Shown piece by piece: positions 36,345 to 37,474 of a stretch of 37,474 nucleotides of DNA (positions within the stretch are counted from its first letter, which is position 1; every line of letters begins with the position of its first letter). A program made the position numbers and the translations under genes. Location of the stretch: NCBI GenBank assembly GCA_023301745.1, contig JALZVW010000155.1, positions 1-37,474 on the forward strand, in the 5' to 3' direction. This DNA is from Arenicella sp. GTDB lineage: Bacteria > Pseudomonadota > Gammaproteobacteria > Arenicellales > Arenicellaceae. Below the pieces are notes generated by a model. That model saw only the letters and a program-made list of their open reading frames with translations. It had not been told where the DNA came from and ran no database searches.

Positions 36345-37474
36345 ATGATTGATCCACAATTATTACGTGCCGATATAAATGCGGTTGCAGCGGCCTTAAA
36401 AATAAAAGGCCACACCTTAGATGTTACCGCCTATCAAACGCTAGAAGCAAAGCGTAAGTCGCTTCAAATTGAGGCCGAAGGGCTACAAGCTAAGCGCACC
36501 TCCAGGTCTAAAGAGATTGGTAAAACCAAGGCTCAAGGCGGTGATGTTGAAGCGCTAATGCGCGAGGTAAGCTCCTTTGCTGATCGATTGAAAGAGGCTC
36601 AAATTGAGCTGGAAAACGTTAAAAATGAGATGTTTGCGATCACTGACATTATGCCAAATATGCCTCATGCCTCAGTGCCTGAAGGCAAGTCTGAAGATGA
36701 CAATGTTGAGCTGATGAAATGGGGTACACCCAAGCAGTATGATTTTGATGTGCGAGATCATGTTGATTTAGGCGAAGCGCTAGGTGCCTTAGATTTTGAA
36801 ACAGCGACTAAAATTGCCGGGCCGCGATTCGTTGTTATGAAGGGCGCACTCGCTCGAATGAATCGAGCGTTGATCCAATATATGTTGGACACGCATACAG
36901 ACAAGCATGGCTATCAAGAAGTTTATGTGCCGTATTTAGTCAATCAAGATAGTTTGAAGGGCACGGGGCAGTTTTCTAAGTTTGCTGACAATGACCTGTT
37001 TGCCACACAATCTGAAGACGGTTATTACCTAATTCCAACCGCCGAAGTTCCGGTCACCAACATTGTTCGTGATGAAATTTTAAAGTCGAATGAACTTCCG
37101 CTTAAATTAGTCGCACATACACCATGCTTTCGTCGTGAAGCGGGCAGTTATGGCCGTGACACGCGAGGCATGATTCGGCAACACCAATTTGAAAAAGTTG
37201 AATTAGTTCAAATTGTTAAGCCTGAGAATTCGTATGATGCCTTAGAAGAGTTAACCGGTCATGCCGAGGCAATATTGAAAGGGTTAGAACTGCCTTATCG
37301 AAAAGTGTCGCTTTGTGGTGGCGATCTAGGGTTTTCTGCGGCCAAGACGTATGACTTAGAAGTGTGGCTGCCGGGTCAAGAGGCGTACCGTGAAATCTCG
37401 TCTTGCAGTAATATTGAAGCGTTTCAAGCGCGCCGACTAAAAGCGCGCTACAGGCCTGACGACAAGAAAACTGA
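36345..37474 (+). CDS. serS: Seryl-tRNA synthetase (3' end cut by window)
   Basis: Class II enzyme that charges tRNA-Ser (and tRNA-Sec) with serine. My translation from ATG 36345 stays open to the window end and gives 376 residues of an expected ~425-430. It begins [10 protein letters not shown] and has the N-terminal coiled-coil arm (about 30-100) that holds the tRNA long variable arm. Motif 1 is around [18 protein letters not shown]. Motif 2 is [21 protein letters not shown]. Before the edge comes the region [18 protein letters not shown]; motif 3 lies beyond the window. It starts 84 bases after crcB. Confidence 0.97.
   Translation, partial: MIDPQLLRADINAVAAALKIKGHTLDVTAYQTLEAKRKSLQIEAEGLQAKRTSRSKEIGKTKAQGGDVEALMREVSSFADRLKEAQIELENVKNEMFAITDIMPNMPHASVPEGKSEDDNVELMKWGTPKQYDFDVRDHVDLGEALGALDFETATKIAGPRFVVMKGALARMNRALIQYMLDTHTDKHGYQEVYVPYLVNQDSLKGTGQFSKFADNDLFATQSEDGYYLIPTAEVPVTNIVRDEILKSNELPLKLVAHTPCFRREAGSYGRDTRGMIRQHQFEKVELVQIVKPENSYDALEELTGHAEAILKGLELPYRKVSLCGGDLGFSAAKTYDLEVWLPGQEAYREISSCSNIEAFQARRLKARYRPDDKKT

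Overview
This 37.5 kb window looks like chromosome from a marine-type gammaproteobacterium of medium GC content. The pointers are the trxB / ftsK-lolA-crcB-serS neighbourhood, a SixA-type phosphatase, an Smr nuclease, a 922-residue bacterial PEP carboxylase, and DUF2959, DUF2799 and DUF3622 proteins that are typical of marine gammaproteobacteria. Genus cannot be fixed from the sequence alone. I saw no rRNA, tRNA, CRISPR array, transposase or prophage gene.

Layout. (1) Bases 1-3661, minus strand: the truncated 3' part of a single-domain voltage-gated cation channel gene, then ppc. (2) 4060-8404, plus strand: an ABC1/UbiB-type kinase, a two-gene ABC-2 transporter with its own promoter, and a DUF2799 lipoprotein. 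(3) 8858-13356: a two-gene RND efflux pump (adaptor and AcrB-type transporter, start and stop codons overlapping), followed by a 17-bp tandem repeat. (4) 13584-16891: a CPA-type Na+/H+ antiporter and two head-to-head DUF2959 paralogues, one a lipoprotein and one apparently membrane-anchored. (5) 17145-18820: a sixA - parvulin - TraB/GumN operon, convergent with a DUF3622 gene. (6) 19209-23117: a YadG/YadH-type ABC exporter (minus), a glutathione S-transferase-like protein and a BaiN/HI0933-type flavoprotein (plus). (7) 23118-28904: the most accessory-looking part. It holds a frame-disrupted small ORF, a hybrid sensor kinase that carries 7TMR-DISM, kinase, receiver and AraC domains in one chain, a secreted collagen-like/beta-helix protein, a strong terminator, and a small six-cysteine secreted protein. 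(8) 28905-32456, minus: a TerB-like protein, a class V aminotransferase, an Smr protein and thioredoxin reductase. (9) 32803-37474, plus: ftsK, lolA, crcB and the 5' part of serS.

How parts may work together. The best candidate for an uncharacterised system is region 7. The one-chain membrane sensor/AraC regulator lies directly upstream of the collagen-like surface protein gene. The intergenic space between them holds two near-identical 17-bp direct repeats exactly 21 bp apart, which is AraC-type operator geometry. The inference is a surface or envelope signal that drives a length-variable extracellular fibre. Other notable points are a channel selectivity filter that resembles engineered calcium channels rather than sodium channels, a frame-preserving 18-bp repeat expansion at the lolA translation start, and the paired DUF2959 genes next to an ion antiporter.
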